Of a DNA stretch of 64,000 nt, positions 1-8,958 are shown piece after piece; position 1 is the stretch's first letter; the number at the start of each line of letters is the position of its first letter. Origin of the DNA: JADFJB01 sp964464595 (GTDB lineage Bacteria > Zhuqueibacterota > JdFR-76 > DREG01); NCBI GenBank assembly GCA_964464595.1, contig CAYXGW010000006.1:59748-123747 (forward strand). The letters run 5' to 3'. The notes under the pieces are model-generated. The model saw nothing but the letters and a program-made list of their open reading frames with translations. It did not search any database and was not told the origin of the DNA. Both the position numbers and the translations under genes were made by a program.

Positions 1-228
1 AGCTTTGCCTCAAACCGACAAGTAGTGATACCAATACTCAAATTGATTCGGATGTAAAATGATACTAGTCTGCCTTCATCAAGGAACTAGTTTTGGTGTC
101 TATTTTTGATCTAAGCAATAAAGCTTATCTTTAAAGATATGGGTTCATTTACAAAGTTTTCACCTTACGAAACATTTTAACGTTAGCTTGTAAAGCTTCA
201 AAATCTCCAATTAAAAGGTTATGATTTT

Positions 229-1503
229 ATGATAGATATTAAATATATTCGCGAACATCCTGATCTTGTCAAAGAATCAATTCGTAACAAAAATGAAAAA
301 GCGGATATTGATAGACTTCTTTACCTGGATTCCGAGAAGCGAAAACAGTTGGCGCGAGTGGAAGAGCTAAAACATCGTAGGAATGTTGTTTCAAAAGAAA
401 TTGGACAAATGAAAAAATCCGGGCAAGATGCGAATTCGATTACCCAGGAGATGAAAGAAGTTTCTGCAGAGATCAAAAAAATTGATAGTGAAATTTCAAG
501 TTTGGAGGATGAAAGCCAAAATATTCTTAATTGGATTCCAAATAATCCGCATTCTTCAGTTCCAATTGGCGATGAATCTGCTAACATTGAAGTTAAAACC
601 TGGGGGGACAAAACTGAATTTGATTTTCAGCCTAAACCGCACTGGGAACTGGCTGAACAATTAGGAATGCTTGAGTTAGATAAAGCCAGCAAAATATCCG
701 GTTCCAATTTTGTAATATTCTCCAAAATGGGAGCAAAGCTCGAACGAGCCTTAATAAATTTTATGTTGGATATGCATACTGAGAAGCACGGTTACCAAGA
801 GATCTCTCCACCATTTATTGTTCGGCGCGATGCTATGTACGGGACCGGGCAATTACCAAAACTTGAAGATGATATGTATAGAATTGAACAGGATGATCTA
901 TTTTTAATTCCCACAGCCGAGGTTCCAGTTACAAATCTTTTCAAGGGTGAAATCATCGATGGTTTTCGGTTGCCGTTGAATTATACAGCATATACGCCTT
1001 GTTTTAGAAGGGAAGCCGGTTCTTACGGAAAAGATACACGTGGTCTAATTAGGATACATCAATTTGATAAAGTTGAAATGGTGAAGTTTGTAAAACCGGA
1101 AAATTCTTATAAGGAACTTGAGATTCTTTTGGAGAATGCCGAAGAAGTATTACAAAAGTTAAAATTGCCATATAGAATTTTAGTTCTTGCAACAGGAGAT
1201 CTTAGTTTTGCAGCAGCGAAATGTTATGATATTGAAGTTTGGGCCTCGGGTGTGAATAAATATTTGGAAGTTTCTTCAGTTAGTAATTTTGAGGATTTTC
1301 AGGCGAGACGAGCCAGTATCCGGTTTAGGCGGACGTCAGATTCAAAACCTGAATTTGTACATACTTTAAATGGATCAGGGCTGGCATTACCCAGGACAGT
1401 AATCGCCATTTTGGAAAATTACCAGACTGATGGGGGATCTGTTATCGTTCCTGAAGTTTTACGTTCCTACATGGGAACGGATATTATTAAAAATAATCAA
1501 TAG
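229..1503 (+). CDS. serS: Seryl-tRNA synthetase
   Basis: Charges tRNA-Ser in the cytoplasm. At 424 residues it has the normal family length. Residues about 30-100 form the charged N-terminal coiled coil that reaches the tRNA. The class II core shows TAE at 229-231, motif 2 beginning FRREAGSYGKDTRG at 259, and motif 3 GSGLALPRT at 382-390. The ATG follows an AAAAGG at 213-218. A PHP phosphoesterase starts 15 bases downstream, so the two are probably co-transcribed. The 228 bases upstream show no coding sequence that I can support. Identification is secure. Confidence 0.97.
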   Translation: MIDIKYIREHPDLVKESIRNKNEKADIDRLLYLDSEKRKQLARVEELKHRRNVVSKEIGQMKKSGQDANSITQEMKEVSAEIKKIDSEISSLEDESQNILNWIPNNPHSSVPIGDESANIEVKTWGDKTEFDFQPKPHWELAEQLGMLELDKASKISGSNFVIFSKMGAKLERALINFMLDMHTEKHGYQEISPPFIVRRDAMYGTGQLPKLEDDMYRIEQDDLFLIPTAEVPVTNLFKGEIIDGFRLPLNYTAYTPCFRREAGSYGKDTRGLIRIHQFDKVEMVKFVKPENSYKELEILLENAEEVLQKLKLPYRILVLATGDLSFAAAKCYDIEVWASGVNKYLEVSSVSNFEDFQARRASIRFRRTSDSKPEFVHTLNGSGLALPRTVIAILENYQTDGGSVIVPEVLRSYMGTDIIKNNQ

Positions 1504-1517
1504 TAGAGTATTATGTT

Positions 1518-2396
1518 ATGATAGACTTACAAATGCATAGTAATTTTTCCGATGGAAGTCAATCGCCAACGGATTTAGTAAAAGAAGCCAGCGAACTAGG
1601 ATTATCGGCAATCTCTTTAACCGATCATGATACATGTGATGGTGTTGAAGAGTTCGAAAAAGCGGGAAAAGAACTTGGTGTTATTACGGTTCCCGGGGTC
1701 GAGATCAGTATCGATACCAAACTTCCAAATAATGGTCATTTGCATATGCTGGGTTTGTTTATTGATCCGTTTTCTGCAGATCTAAAGAATAAACTAGATT
1801 ATTTACGGGATCATAGGAATGAACGCGCCGGCAAAATCATAGATGCGCTAAATAACCTAGGAATTCCGATAACGATGGATAAGTTACAGGAAGAAGCAGG
1901 CGAAGGTTCGATAGGCCGTCCCCATGTAGCAAAAATCCTTGTTCGAAGTGGAATTGTTTCCTCAATTCAAGAAGCATTTGATAAATATTTAGCAAAGGGA
2001 CAACCAGCTTATATGGATAAAGTAAAATTCCCCGAAGCAGAAGCTATCGATCTTATCCATCGAGCAAATGGACTGGCTATTCTTGCACATCCTTACTTAA
2101 TGGGGTTTGATAGAGTTGATGAAACAATTGACAAGATCTTAAAATTGGGTGAATCCGGGTTAGATGGCTTCGAAGTATTTTATCCTGGAATGCCAATTGA
2201 TCTACAAACAGCATTGTTGGATCTTGCTCTAAAAAATGATTTTGCTATTTCGGGAGGATCGGATTACCATGGGCAAAATAAGCCAGGTGTAAATATGGGG
2301 ATTGGAAAAGGTGATTTACAAATTTCTGATGAAATATTAGTGAATTTACAAAACAGGGTAAATCACTCATTAAATGTTATGAATGAGACACATTAA
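1518..2396 (+). CDS. PHP-domain phosphoesterase (RNase AM/TrpH-like)
   Basis: A metal-dependent phosphoesterase of the PHP superfamily, 292 residues. The metal motifs are visible: DLQMHSNFSDG at 3-13, LTDHDT near 33-38, an AHP near 190, and GGSDYHG near 246. Domain layout and length match the YciV/TrpH group, whose studied members remove nucleotides from 5' RNA ends or hydrolyse 3',5'-bisphosphonucleotides. The first His of the usual HxH is Gln here, a common variant in this subgroup. Substrate is inferred from family only. It lies directly behind serS. Confidence 0.88.
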   Translation: MIDLQMHSNFSDGSQSPTDLVKEASELGLSAISLTDHDTCDGVEEFEKAGKELGVITVPGVEISIDTKLPNNGHLHMLGLFIDPFSADLKNKLDYLRDHRNERAGKIIDALNNLGIPITMDKLQEEAGEGSIGRPHVAKILVRSGIVSSIQEAFDKYLAKGQPAYMDKVKFPEAEAIDLIHRANGLAILAHPYLMGFDRVDETIDKILKLGESGLDGFEVFYPGMPIDLQTALLDLALKNDFAISGGSDYHGQNKPGVNMGIGKGDLQISDEILVNLQNRVNHSLNVMNETH

Positions 2397-2546
2397 AAGG
2401 TGAGCCATTTCCCAAAGAGCTTGCTCGACCAGAAGTGGCCATTCTAATAAATTTGATGCAGATTGATAAAGCAAAAATGCCATAAGACAGGAATTTTTGC
2501 AAGAATTAGTACCTCTATGCATATTTATTAACTCTTAAGTGGTTCC

Positions 2547-4319
2547 ATGGAATTTCCCTTCTGGTATACATTGGCCCTAATAATAATCATGTCATTTCTC
2601 TTGATCAAGGAATGGGTTGAAACTGAGGTTGTTTTATTTGGAACGTTAATCCTGCTCCTCCTAGGAAGTGTTATTACAGTTGAAGAGGCATTTTCGGGTT
2701 TCTCGAATGAGGGTGTTTTGATTATTGCTTTTCTATTCATTATTTCAGGTAGTTTAAGCAAATCCAATGCATTAAATTATTTTAAGATATTACCAGGTAA
2801 AATCAGCTCTTCGAACAAAAAAAACTTAATTCAATACATATTACCGGTATCTGTAATTTCAGCATTTGTAAATAATACACCCGTTGTAGCTCTTTTTATT
2901 CCCATTGTAAGATCTTGGGCGGAAAAACACAATATTTCACCTGCAAAATATTTCATCCCGATTTCTTATGCAGCTATCTTAGGAGGGATGTGTACATTAA
3001 TTGGAACAAGTACAAACCTTATTGTTCATGGGATAATGATTAATAATGGACATGATGGATTTTCTTTTTTTGAAATATCGACAGTCGGAATCCCGGTGGC
3101 CATTATTGGCTTAATCTATATAATTTTTTTTGGAAATTATCTTCTTCCGAATCGTAAGGAACCTATTATTGAATTGGGTGAACATACCCGTGAATTTGTA
3201 ATTGAACTAAAAGTTACCGGAAATTATAAAAATATCGGGAAAACAATTGAAGATGCCGGGTTAAGACATTTAAAAGGGTTATTTCTATTTCAAATAGAAA
3301 GAGCGGGACAAATTATTGCACCCGCCAAACCTGAAGAAAAGATTTGCGAAAACGACAGATTGTTTTTTACAGGTCTTCCTAAAACAATTCTAGAATTACA
3401 AAAGACAAAGGATCTGCAACTCGTCGAACATTCTAAATTTGACCTCAAACATTACGATTCCGATGAAATAAAGCCGTTTGAAGCTGTTATTTCACAAAGT
3501 TCATTTCTTGTTGGTAAAAATGTTCGTGAGAGTAATTTTCGTGGTAAATACAATGCTGTGATCATTGCTATTCACCGTAATGGGATCCGAATAAAGAGAA
3601 AAATAGGGGATGTTGTTCTTCATGCAGGAGACACACTACTCCTTCTGGCTGAAAAACAATTTCATAAAAAGTGGTATTATTCGAATGATTTTTATCTTAT
3701 TTCGCTGTCTGATATTGTTCCTTCAAAACCAAAATGGCAGGCATTTTTTTCAGTTTTTGTTTTAATTGGTATGGTAGCGCTAACTGTATTTGAAATACTG
3801 CCATTAATATCAGCTGCTGCAGTTACAGCTCTTATATTAATCTTAAGTAAAAGTATAAAATTAGTCGATACAATAGAGTTGATAGATTGGAAAGTTCTAA
3901 TCGTTATTGCATCCGCATTAGGTATTTCAAAAGCAGTTGGCAATTCGGGATTAGCAGACTTGGTCGCAGGCTCTTTAATCGAAGTAAGCCAGTCCATGGG
4001 AATTTTAGCAAGTTTAATAGGAGTATATTTAATTACCAATATTTATTCTACAATACTAACCAATACTGCAGCTGCAGCGATGATCATACCGGTTGTATTT
4101 CCTGTTGCACAAACACTCAACGTTGATGTTAATGCATTTGCAATTGCAGTTGCAATTGGTGCCGGTGCAAGCTTTGCAACTCCAATTGGATACCAAACAA
4201 ATTTAATGGTTTATGGGCCAGGTGGTTATAAATTTAAAGATTATATTAAAATAGGAACCCCACTGCAAATACTTGTAGGGATTGTTACAATATTTTTGAT
4301 ACATACAATTTATTTTTAA
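2547..4319 (+). CDS. SLC13/DASS-family transporter with TrkA-C domains
   Basis: An inner-membrane anion transporter of the SLC13 (divalent anion:Na+ symporter) type, 590 residues. Several N-terminal membrane segments come first, including the NNTPVVALFIP motif. Two soluble TrkA-C/RCK_C-like domains lie at about 210-375, and a second block of membrane segments ends with NTAAAAMIIPVVFP. Family members carry sulfate, dicarboxylates or related anions. The adenylylsulfate kinase 36 bases downstream makes sulfate the likeliest substrate, which is inference. The ATG at 2547 is the first good start after a 150-base gap. Confidence 0.88.
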   Translation: MEFPFWYTLALIIIMSFLLIKEWVETEVVLFGTLILLLLGSVITVEEAFSGFSNEGVLIIAFLFIISGSLSKSNALNYFKILPGKISSSNKKNLIQYILPVSVISAFVNNTPVVALFIPIVRSWAEKHNISPAKYFIPISYAAILGGMCTLIGTSTNLIVHGIMINNGHDGFSFFEISTVGIPVAIIGLIYIIFFGNYLLPNRKEPIIELGEHTREFVIELKVTGNYKNIGKTIEDAGLRHLKGLFLFQIERAGQIIAPAKPEEKICENDRLFFTGLPKTILELQKTKDLQLVEHSKFDLKHYDSDEIKPFEAVISQSSFLVGKNVRESNFRGKYNAVIIAIHRNGIRIKRKIGDVVLHAGDTLLLLAEKQFHKKWYYSNDFYLISLSDIVPSKPKWQAFFSVFVLIGMVALTVFEILPLISAAAVTALILILSKSIKLVDTIELIDWKVLIVIASALGISKAVGNSGLADLVAGSLIEVSQSMGILASLIGVYLITNIYSTILTNTAAAAMIIPVVFPVAQTLNVDVNAFAIAVAIGAGASFATPIGYQTNLMVYGPGGYKFKDYIKIGTPLQILVGIVTIFLIHTIYF

Positions 4320-4355
4320 TTCGGATATTATTAATTATTAAATAAAGGTTATATC

Positions 4356-4973
4356 ATGATAGATATGAAAAGTACAAATGTCTATTGGCATGTTGGAGAA
4401 ATCACTAAAGCTGATCGTCAAAAATTAAGCGGTCATCGAAGTTTCTGCTTATGGTTTACAGGATTATCTGCAAGCGGTAAATCCACAATTGCTCTTGAAC
4501 TTGAACAAATGTTATTTCAGAAAGGGATTAGAAGTTTTGTGTTAGATGGTGATAATATTCGACATGGATTGAACAAAAATCTTGGTTTTTCTCCTGAAGA
4601 CCGTACCGAAAATATTCGTCGAATAGGAGAAGCAGCTAAACTATTTGTTGAAGCAGGAGTGATATCTTTAACAGCATTTATATCACCATATCGTTCTGAT
4701 CGAGATATCGTAAGAGAGTTATTGGGGAAAGATGAATTTGTAGAAGTTTACATTAAATGTGATATCGCTACATGCGAGCAAAGGGATCCAAAAGGGTTAT
4801 ATAAAAAGGCTCGTGAAGGGGAAATTAAAGAATTTACCGGAATTTCAGCTCCTTATGAAGAACCTTTAAATCCGGAATTTATCTTAGATACTTCCATCGA
4901 AACTGACGCAACAGTAAATGCTAAAAAACTACTTGATTTTCTCGAATCATCTGGCTATCTTACCAGCCCTTAG
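4356..4973 (+). CDS. cysC: Adenylylsulfate kinase
   Basis: Phosphorylates APS with ATP to make PAPS for sulfate activation or sulfation. It has 205 residues, the usual size for a stand-alone CysC. The P-loop GLSASGKS is at 36-43, followed by DGDNIRHGLN and the FISPYRSDRD segment typical of APS kinases. No ATP sulfurylase lies next to it, so that step must be encoded elsewhere. It sits behind the SLC13 transporter, a sensible pairing of sulfate uptake and activation. The start is preceded by AAAGG. Confidence 0.95.
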   Translation: MIDMKSTNVYWHVGEITKADRQKLSGHRSFCLWFTGLSASGKSTIALELEQMLFQKGIRSFVLDGDNIRHGLNKNLGFSPEDRTENIRRIGEAAKLFVEAGVISLTAFISPYRSDRDIVRELLGKDEFVEVYIKCDIATCEQRDPKGLYKKAREGEIKEFTGISAPYEEPLNPEFILDTSIETDATVNAKKLLDFLESSGYLTSP

Positions 4974-5010
4974 ATAGGTTTCTTCTTGACATAGAAATTG
5001 AGGTAAAATC

Positions 5011-6426
5011 GTGGATCAAAGCTACGGGTGGCTTTCTGTGCTTCCTCCGGTTTTGGCAATTATTCTAGCTATGAAAACCAGGCAAGTCTATCTTTCCTTA
5101 TTTATAGGAATATGGGCTGGTTGGATAGTTATTAACGGTGGTAATCCTTTTTTAGGATTTACAAAAGCGCTTGACTCTTGCGTTAATGTATTTGCCGATG
5201 CAGGGAATACTCGAGTAATATTATTTAGTGCAATGGTAGGTGCTGTAATAACTTTCACACAGCGTTCAGGGGGTGTAGATGGTTTTATCAGGTGGGCCGG
5301 CACAAAAGGGCTAACAAATTCCCGAAGGAAAGCATCTTTATTTACATGGCTAGTGGGAGTCACCATATTTATAGAGTCCAGTATTACAATTTTGGTTGCA
5401 GGAGCAATCTCAAGACCTGTTTTTGACAAACTTAAGATATCCCGTGAAAAGTTGGCTTACATTTTGGATTCTACTTCGGCTCCTATTTGTATATTAATCC
5501 CCTTTAACGCATGGGGTGCATATATCGTTGGGCTATTAATGAACGAAGATATTCAAAACCCTGTTGCTGTATTTACATATGCTATACCTTTGAACTTTTA
5601 TGCTTTGATTGCAGTTTTGTTTGTTTTGATTTTGATTATTACAGGAAAAGATTTCGGACCGATGAAAGCGGCGGAACTTAGAGCCAGGCAAGAAGGAAAG
5701 GTACTGGCTGATGGTGCAGAACCTTTAATTTCCACCGATGTAATCAATTTAACCGTAAAAGAAGGGATAACTCCTAAAGCAAAAAATATGATTATGCCAA
5801 TAACAGTGATGGTTTTAATGATGCCGGTTGGGCTTCTTATTACAGGAAATGGAAGTATCCTGGATGGTTCAGGTTCAACAGCAGTCTTTTGGGCTGTGTT
5901 GGCAGCAATAATCTCAGCTGCTATCCTTTACAAAGTTCAAAATTTATTTTCAATTTCTGAACAAGTTGATTTATTTTTTAAAGGTGTGGGTGGTTTAATG
6001 CCAATGGCCATTTTGCTGGTACTGGCATTTTCAATTGGAGCGACATGCAAAGAATTAGGGACAGGTATTTATGTAGCGAGCAATGCACAAAAATTCGTTA
6101 GTCCGAATTTAGTTCCTGTAATACTATTTCTTGTTTCTGCTTTTATCGCATTTTCAACCGGTACCAGTTGGGGTACTTTCGCCATAATGATCCCAATTGC
6201 CGTACCAATGGCATCTACAATGGATGTGAATCTAAGTGCCTGTATTGCGGCAGCTCTAGGAGGCGGAATATTTGGCGACCATGCCTCTCCTATTTCCGAT
6301 ACTTCAATCATTGCATCTATGGGTTCTGCCAGTGATCATATTGATCATGTTAAAACTCAACTGCCCTATGCTTTAACTGCAGGGGGTATTGCATTAATTT
6401 GTTATTTAATAGCAGGGTTTTTTTAG
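5011..6426 (+). CDS. NhaC-family Na+/H+ antiporter
   Basis: A polytopic inner-membrane protein of 471 residues. The ion-transporter features include GGGIFGDHASPISDTSII near 415-432 and GTSWGTFAIMIPIA near 385-398, both characteristic of NhaC. Expected role is sodium or organic-acid antiport. The start is GTG, 9 bases after a GAGG at 5000-ish and 38 bases after cysC, so it may read through from that gene. Which ion or solute it exchanges cannot be told from sequence. Confidence 0.88.
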   Translation: MDQSYGWLSVLPPVLAIILAMKTRQVYLSLFIGIWAGWIVINGGNPFLGFTKALDSCVNVFADAGNTRVILFSAMVGAVITFTQRSGGVDGFIRWAGTKGLTNSRRKASLFTWLVGVTIFIESSITILVAGAISRPVFDKLKISREKLAYILDSTSAPICILIPFNAWGAYIVGLLMNEDIQNPVAVFTYAIPLNFYALIAVLFVLILIITGKDFGPMKAAELRARQEGKVLADGAEPLISTDVINLTVKEGITPKAKNMIMPITVMVLMMPVGLLITGNGSILDGSGSTAVFWAVLAAIISAAILYKVQNLFSISEQVDLFFKGVGGLMPMAILLVLAFSIGATCKELGTGIYVASNAQKFVSPNLVPVILFLVSAFIAFSTGTSWGTFAIMIPIAVPMASTMDVNLSACIAAALGGGIFGDHASPISDTSIIASMGSASDHIDHVKTQLPYALTAGGIALICYLIAGFF

Positions 6427-6514
6427 TCTAAAACTTATTTAAACGGAAATATCCTTAAAAATGGGCATTATTTGTCATTAAAAGCTTATTATTTACTTTT
6501 TCTTAACTTTTCTC

Positions 6515-6543
6515 TTGACAAAGAAGCTTATTTTTTTTAATAT
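6515..6543 (+). promoter_or_regulatory. Sigma70-type promoter for the lipoprotein/LysM genes
   Basis: TTGACA at 6515-6520 and TAATAT at 6538-6543 are separated by 17 bases, close to consensus. The expected start of transcription is near 6550, about 40 bases before the lipoprotein start. Confidence 0.7.
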
Positions 6544-6591
6544 TTGGACAATTAATTCAAATTTGTCAGTATGAAAGGAGGTGTTATCTTG

Positions 6592-6864
6592 ATGATGGCA
6601 TTTAAGAAGTTAGGATCTTTGATATTAATAGTTGTTTTTATTGTTAGTACTATTTTTTCAACGGGTTGTACAAGATATGCTAACACAGATCAACTAAGTG
6701 CTTTGGATCAACAAAAGGCAGCTGCAGAAAGTGCGGAAAGAGCAGCGGAAGATTGTGAGGGCGAACAAGCAGCTTTACAAAAAGAACTTGATGCTAAGAA
6801 TGCAGAATTAAGTAGCGTGAAAGCTGAAAAAGAAAAGGTAAGACAGCGTCTATCTCAAATGTAA
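6592..6864 (+). CDS. Small coiled-coil lipoprotein
   Basis: A short exported lipoprotein. A perfect AGGAGG at 6576-6581 sits inside the longest open frame, so the real start is the ATG at 6592 (or TTG at 6589), not the ATG at 6571. The signal peptide ends in the lipobox FSTGC. The mature part, about 65 residues, is almost entirely Ala/Glu/Lys/Gln heptads, a single helix resembling Lpp-like tethers. Its stop is 40 bases before the LysM gene, and both have the same periodic helix composition, so they probably work together at the envelope. Function is inferred. Confidence 0.8.
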   Translation: MMAFKKLGSLILIVVFIVSTIFSTGCTRYANTDQLSALDQQKAAAESAERAAEDCEGEQAALQKELDAKNAELSSVKAEKEKVRQRLSQM

Positions 6865-6903
6865 GAAAATATTAAATCATAATCAGGAGGTTATGAAACC
6901 AAA

Positions 6904-7752
6904 ATGAAAACAAAAAATGTAATTTTCATATTGTTCGTCCTATTACTTGCAGTATCTTTTCTTCCCATGAGTACTTTTGGACAAGATCGCAAGATTAAAA
7001 TGGATGATTATAAAACCATGATGGCTGGATATCAACAGCGTGAGGCTGCTGCAAAAGCAAAGCTAGATCAGTGTAATTCGGATAAAGCAGCTTTACAAAG
7101 CGATATTGCTGCAATGGAACAGAATATTAAAAATGAATGGGATGAGATTTACAGGATGGTTGACTCTGATGCTGCAGGTGTTGAAGCTTATCGCCAAGCG
7201 TTGAATCAACTGGAAAGTCAAGTTGATGGTTTAAGTTCTGTATCACCCGAAGAACTGTTCCAAAAAAGGGATGAAATAAAGGATATTGACAGCAAACTTG
7301 AAGTGCACAAGTCAAATAAGATTTATGCACTTTCGGAAATGCAAGATAAAGTAGCCACTATAGAGGGAAAATTGACCAGGGTTAAAAACCGTATGCCAAA
7401 ATCAGTGTACGATGATTATAATGTAGTTAATGGTGATTACCTGTGGAAGATTTCTAAAAAATCAGAGATTTATGATGACCCCATGCAATGGATGAAAATT
7501 TATACCTATAATCATGATATGATCAAAAATCCGGATTTGATTTATCCTGATTGGGTTCTTAAAATTCCACGGAAAGTAGGCCCGAATGAATATATTGTTG
7601 TGAAAGGTGAATTTTTGTCTAAAATTGCTGCAAATCCGGATGTACTCGGGAATTTAGCAGATTGGACAAAACTTTATGAAGCCAATAAAGAAATAATTTC
7701 AGACCCCAATACAATCTATCCACATCAAATATTAGTAATTCCTCGAAATTAA
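6904..7752 (+). CDS. Secreted coiled-coil protein with two LysM domains
   Basis: A periplasmic or cell-surface protein of 282 residues. A signal peptide ends near STFGQ (about residue 27). A long helical region follows, about 35-165. Two LysM-like modules come last, at about 175-228 and 232-282, each with the Y-x-V-x-x-G-x-x-L-x-x-I pattern and ending in IPRK/IPRN. LysM domains bind peptidoglycan glycan strands. It is expressed with the small lipoprotein upstream, and a strong terminator follows. The role is probably envelope anchoring. Confidence 0.85.
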   Translation: MKTKNVIFILFVLLLAVSFLPMSTFGQDRKIKMDDYKTMMAGYQQREAAAKAKLDQCNSDKAALQSDIAAMEQNIKNEWDEIYRMVDSDAAGVEAYRQALNQLESQVDGLSSVSPEELFQKRDEIKDIDSKLEVHKSNKIYALSEMQDKVATIEGKLTRVKNRMPKSVYDDYNVVNGDYLWKISKKSEIYDDPMQWMKIYTYNHDMIKNPDLIYPDWVLKIPRKVGPNEYIVVKGEFLSKIAANPDVLGNLADWTKLYEANKEIISDPNTIYPHQILVIPRN

Positions 7753-7771
7753 TGTCACTTTTAATAAAGTT

Positions 7772-7807
7772 CTTGCCGGGTCTAATTTTTAGTTTAGACC
7801 CAGCAAG
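7772..7807 (+). terminator. Rho-independent terminator after the LysM gene
   Basis: CTTGCCGGGTCTAA (7772-7785) pairs with TTAGACCCAGCAAG (7794-7807) with a single C/A mismatch and an 8-base loop. The T-rich stretch after it is weak. Confidence 0.7.
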
Positions 7808-7903
7808 GCTTATTATTTATTCAATGAATTTGCCAGCCAAATTTGTTGTGGATATTATCAATCATATTTAATAAAATAAATTGTCGGCTCTATCATATTG
7901 GTC

Positions 7904-7928
7904 AAAGGCCAAGTGAAGGGCCTTTTTT
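7904..7928 (+). terminator. Hairpin with T-tract just upstream of phoH
   Basis: AAAGGCC (7904-7910) pairs with GGCCTTT (7919-7925) and is followed by further T residues. It ends only 20 bases before the phoH start, so it is either a second terminator of the upstream unit or an attenuator in the phoH leader. Confidence 0.5.
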
Positions 7929-7948
7929 AATGGAATACTTATCATTAA

Positions 7949-8953
7949 ATGCAAAAGAAGTTTACTTTAAGAGACATAGATCCTCTATTACTTCTTGGTT
8001 CAAGAGATTCCAATTTAAGGCTCATCCAAAAGTATTATCAGGCTAAAATAATAGCACGAGGGGACAACTTACTATTCGATGGTGAAGCTTCGGAAGTTAA
8101 ACAATTGGAAAAACTATTTTCAGAGCTGGCCGGGTTAATTCATAGAAATGGTGGATTAACCGAAGCAGACATTGCTACTATCATCCAACTAACGCGGAAG
8201 AGAAAGACCAATTTGCACAGCTTAGGTAATGACCAAATCGTTATAAATGGGAAAAAAGATTCGATTGTTACACGAACAGAAGGGCAAAAATCATATTATG
8301 ATGCTGTAATAAATAATGATATAGTTTTTGCAATTGGACCAGCTGGAACAGGTAAGACATATCTTGCAGTTGCTTTGGCTGTCGGTTATTTTAATGCACA
8401 TGATGTCGATCGAATCGTTTTGACAAGACCAGCCGTAGAAGCAGGAGAAAAGTTGGGTTATTTACCAGGAGATTTTAAAGAAAAAGTTGATCCTTACTTA
8501 CGGCCCCTGTACGATGCTCTTTATGACATGCTGCCTGCAGAGAAGTTACGCAAAATGATAGTACAGGATATTATTGAAATTGTTCCGCTGGCATATATGC
8601 GAGGAAGAACTTTAAATAAAGCATTTGTAATACTGGATGAAGCGCAAAATACGTCCGAAAATCAAATGAAGATGTTTCTTACAAGATTAGGTGCAAAGTC
8701 GAAAGCAATAATTACAGGCGATATTACACAGATTGATTTGCCGGAGAAAAATCGATCCGGATTAACTCAAATTCGGCATGTCCTTAAGGGTGTGAATGGT
8801 ATTCAATTTGTATATTTGGATGAAAGGGATGTAGTTAGACACAGGTTAGTGAAAGATATCATTTTGGCTTACGATCAATATGATAAATCACAAAAAGACC
8901 AAAATCGAAAGCCAGTTAAGGATCACAAAAATTCCAACCATACGCGGGAATAG
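7949..8953 (+). CDS. phoH: PhoH-family ATPase
   Basis: A PhoH/PhoL-type P-loop ATPase of 334 residues, linked to RNA metabolism and ribosome maturation in family members. The Walker A GPAGTGKT is at 130-137, RPAVEAGEKLGYLPGD follows, and the Walker B segment VILDEAQNT is near 225. It begins the conserved order phoH-7TM/HD-ybeY-corC; the next gene starts 6 bases after its stop, which strongly implies an operon. The C-terminal tail is Lys/Asp-rich. Confidence 0.95.
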   Translation: MQKKFTLRDIDPLLLLGSRDSNLRLIQKYYQAKIIARGDNLLFDGEASEVKQLEKLFSELAGLIHRNGGLTEADIATIIQLTRKRKTNLHSLGNDQIVINGKKDSIVTRTEGQKSYYDAVINNDIVFAIGPAGTGKTYLAVALAVGYFNAHDVDRIVLTRPAVEAGEKLGYLPGDFKEKVDPYLRPLYDALYDMLPAEKLRKMIVQDIIEIVPLAYMRGRTLNKAFVILDEAQNTSENQMKMFLTRLGAKSKAIITGDITQIDLPEKNRSGLTQIRHVLKGVNGIQFVYLDERDVVRHRLVKDIILAYDQYDKSQKDQNRKPVKDHKNSNHTRE

Positions 8954-8958
8954 GCAGT

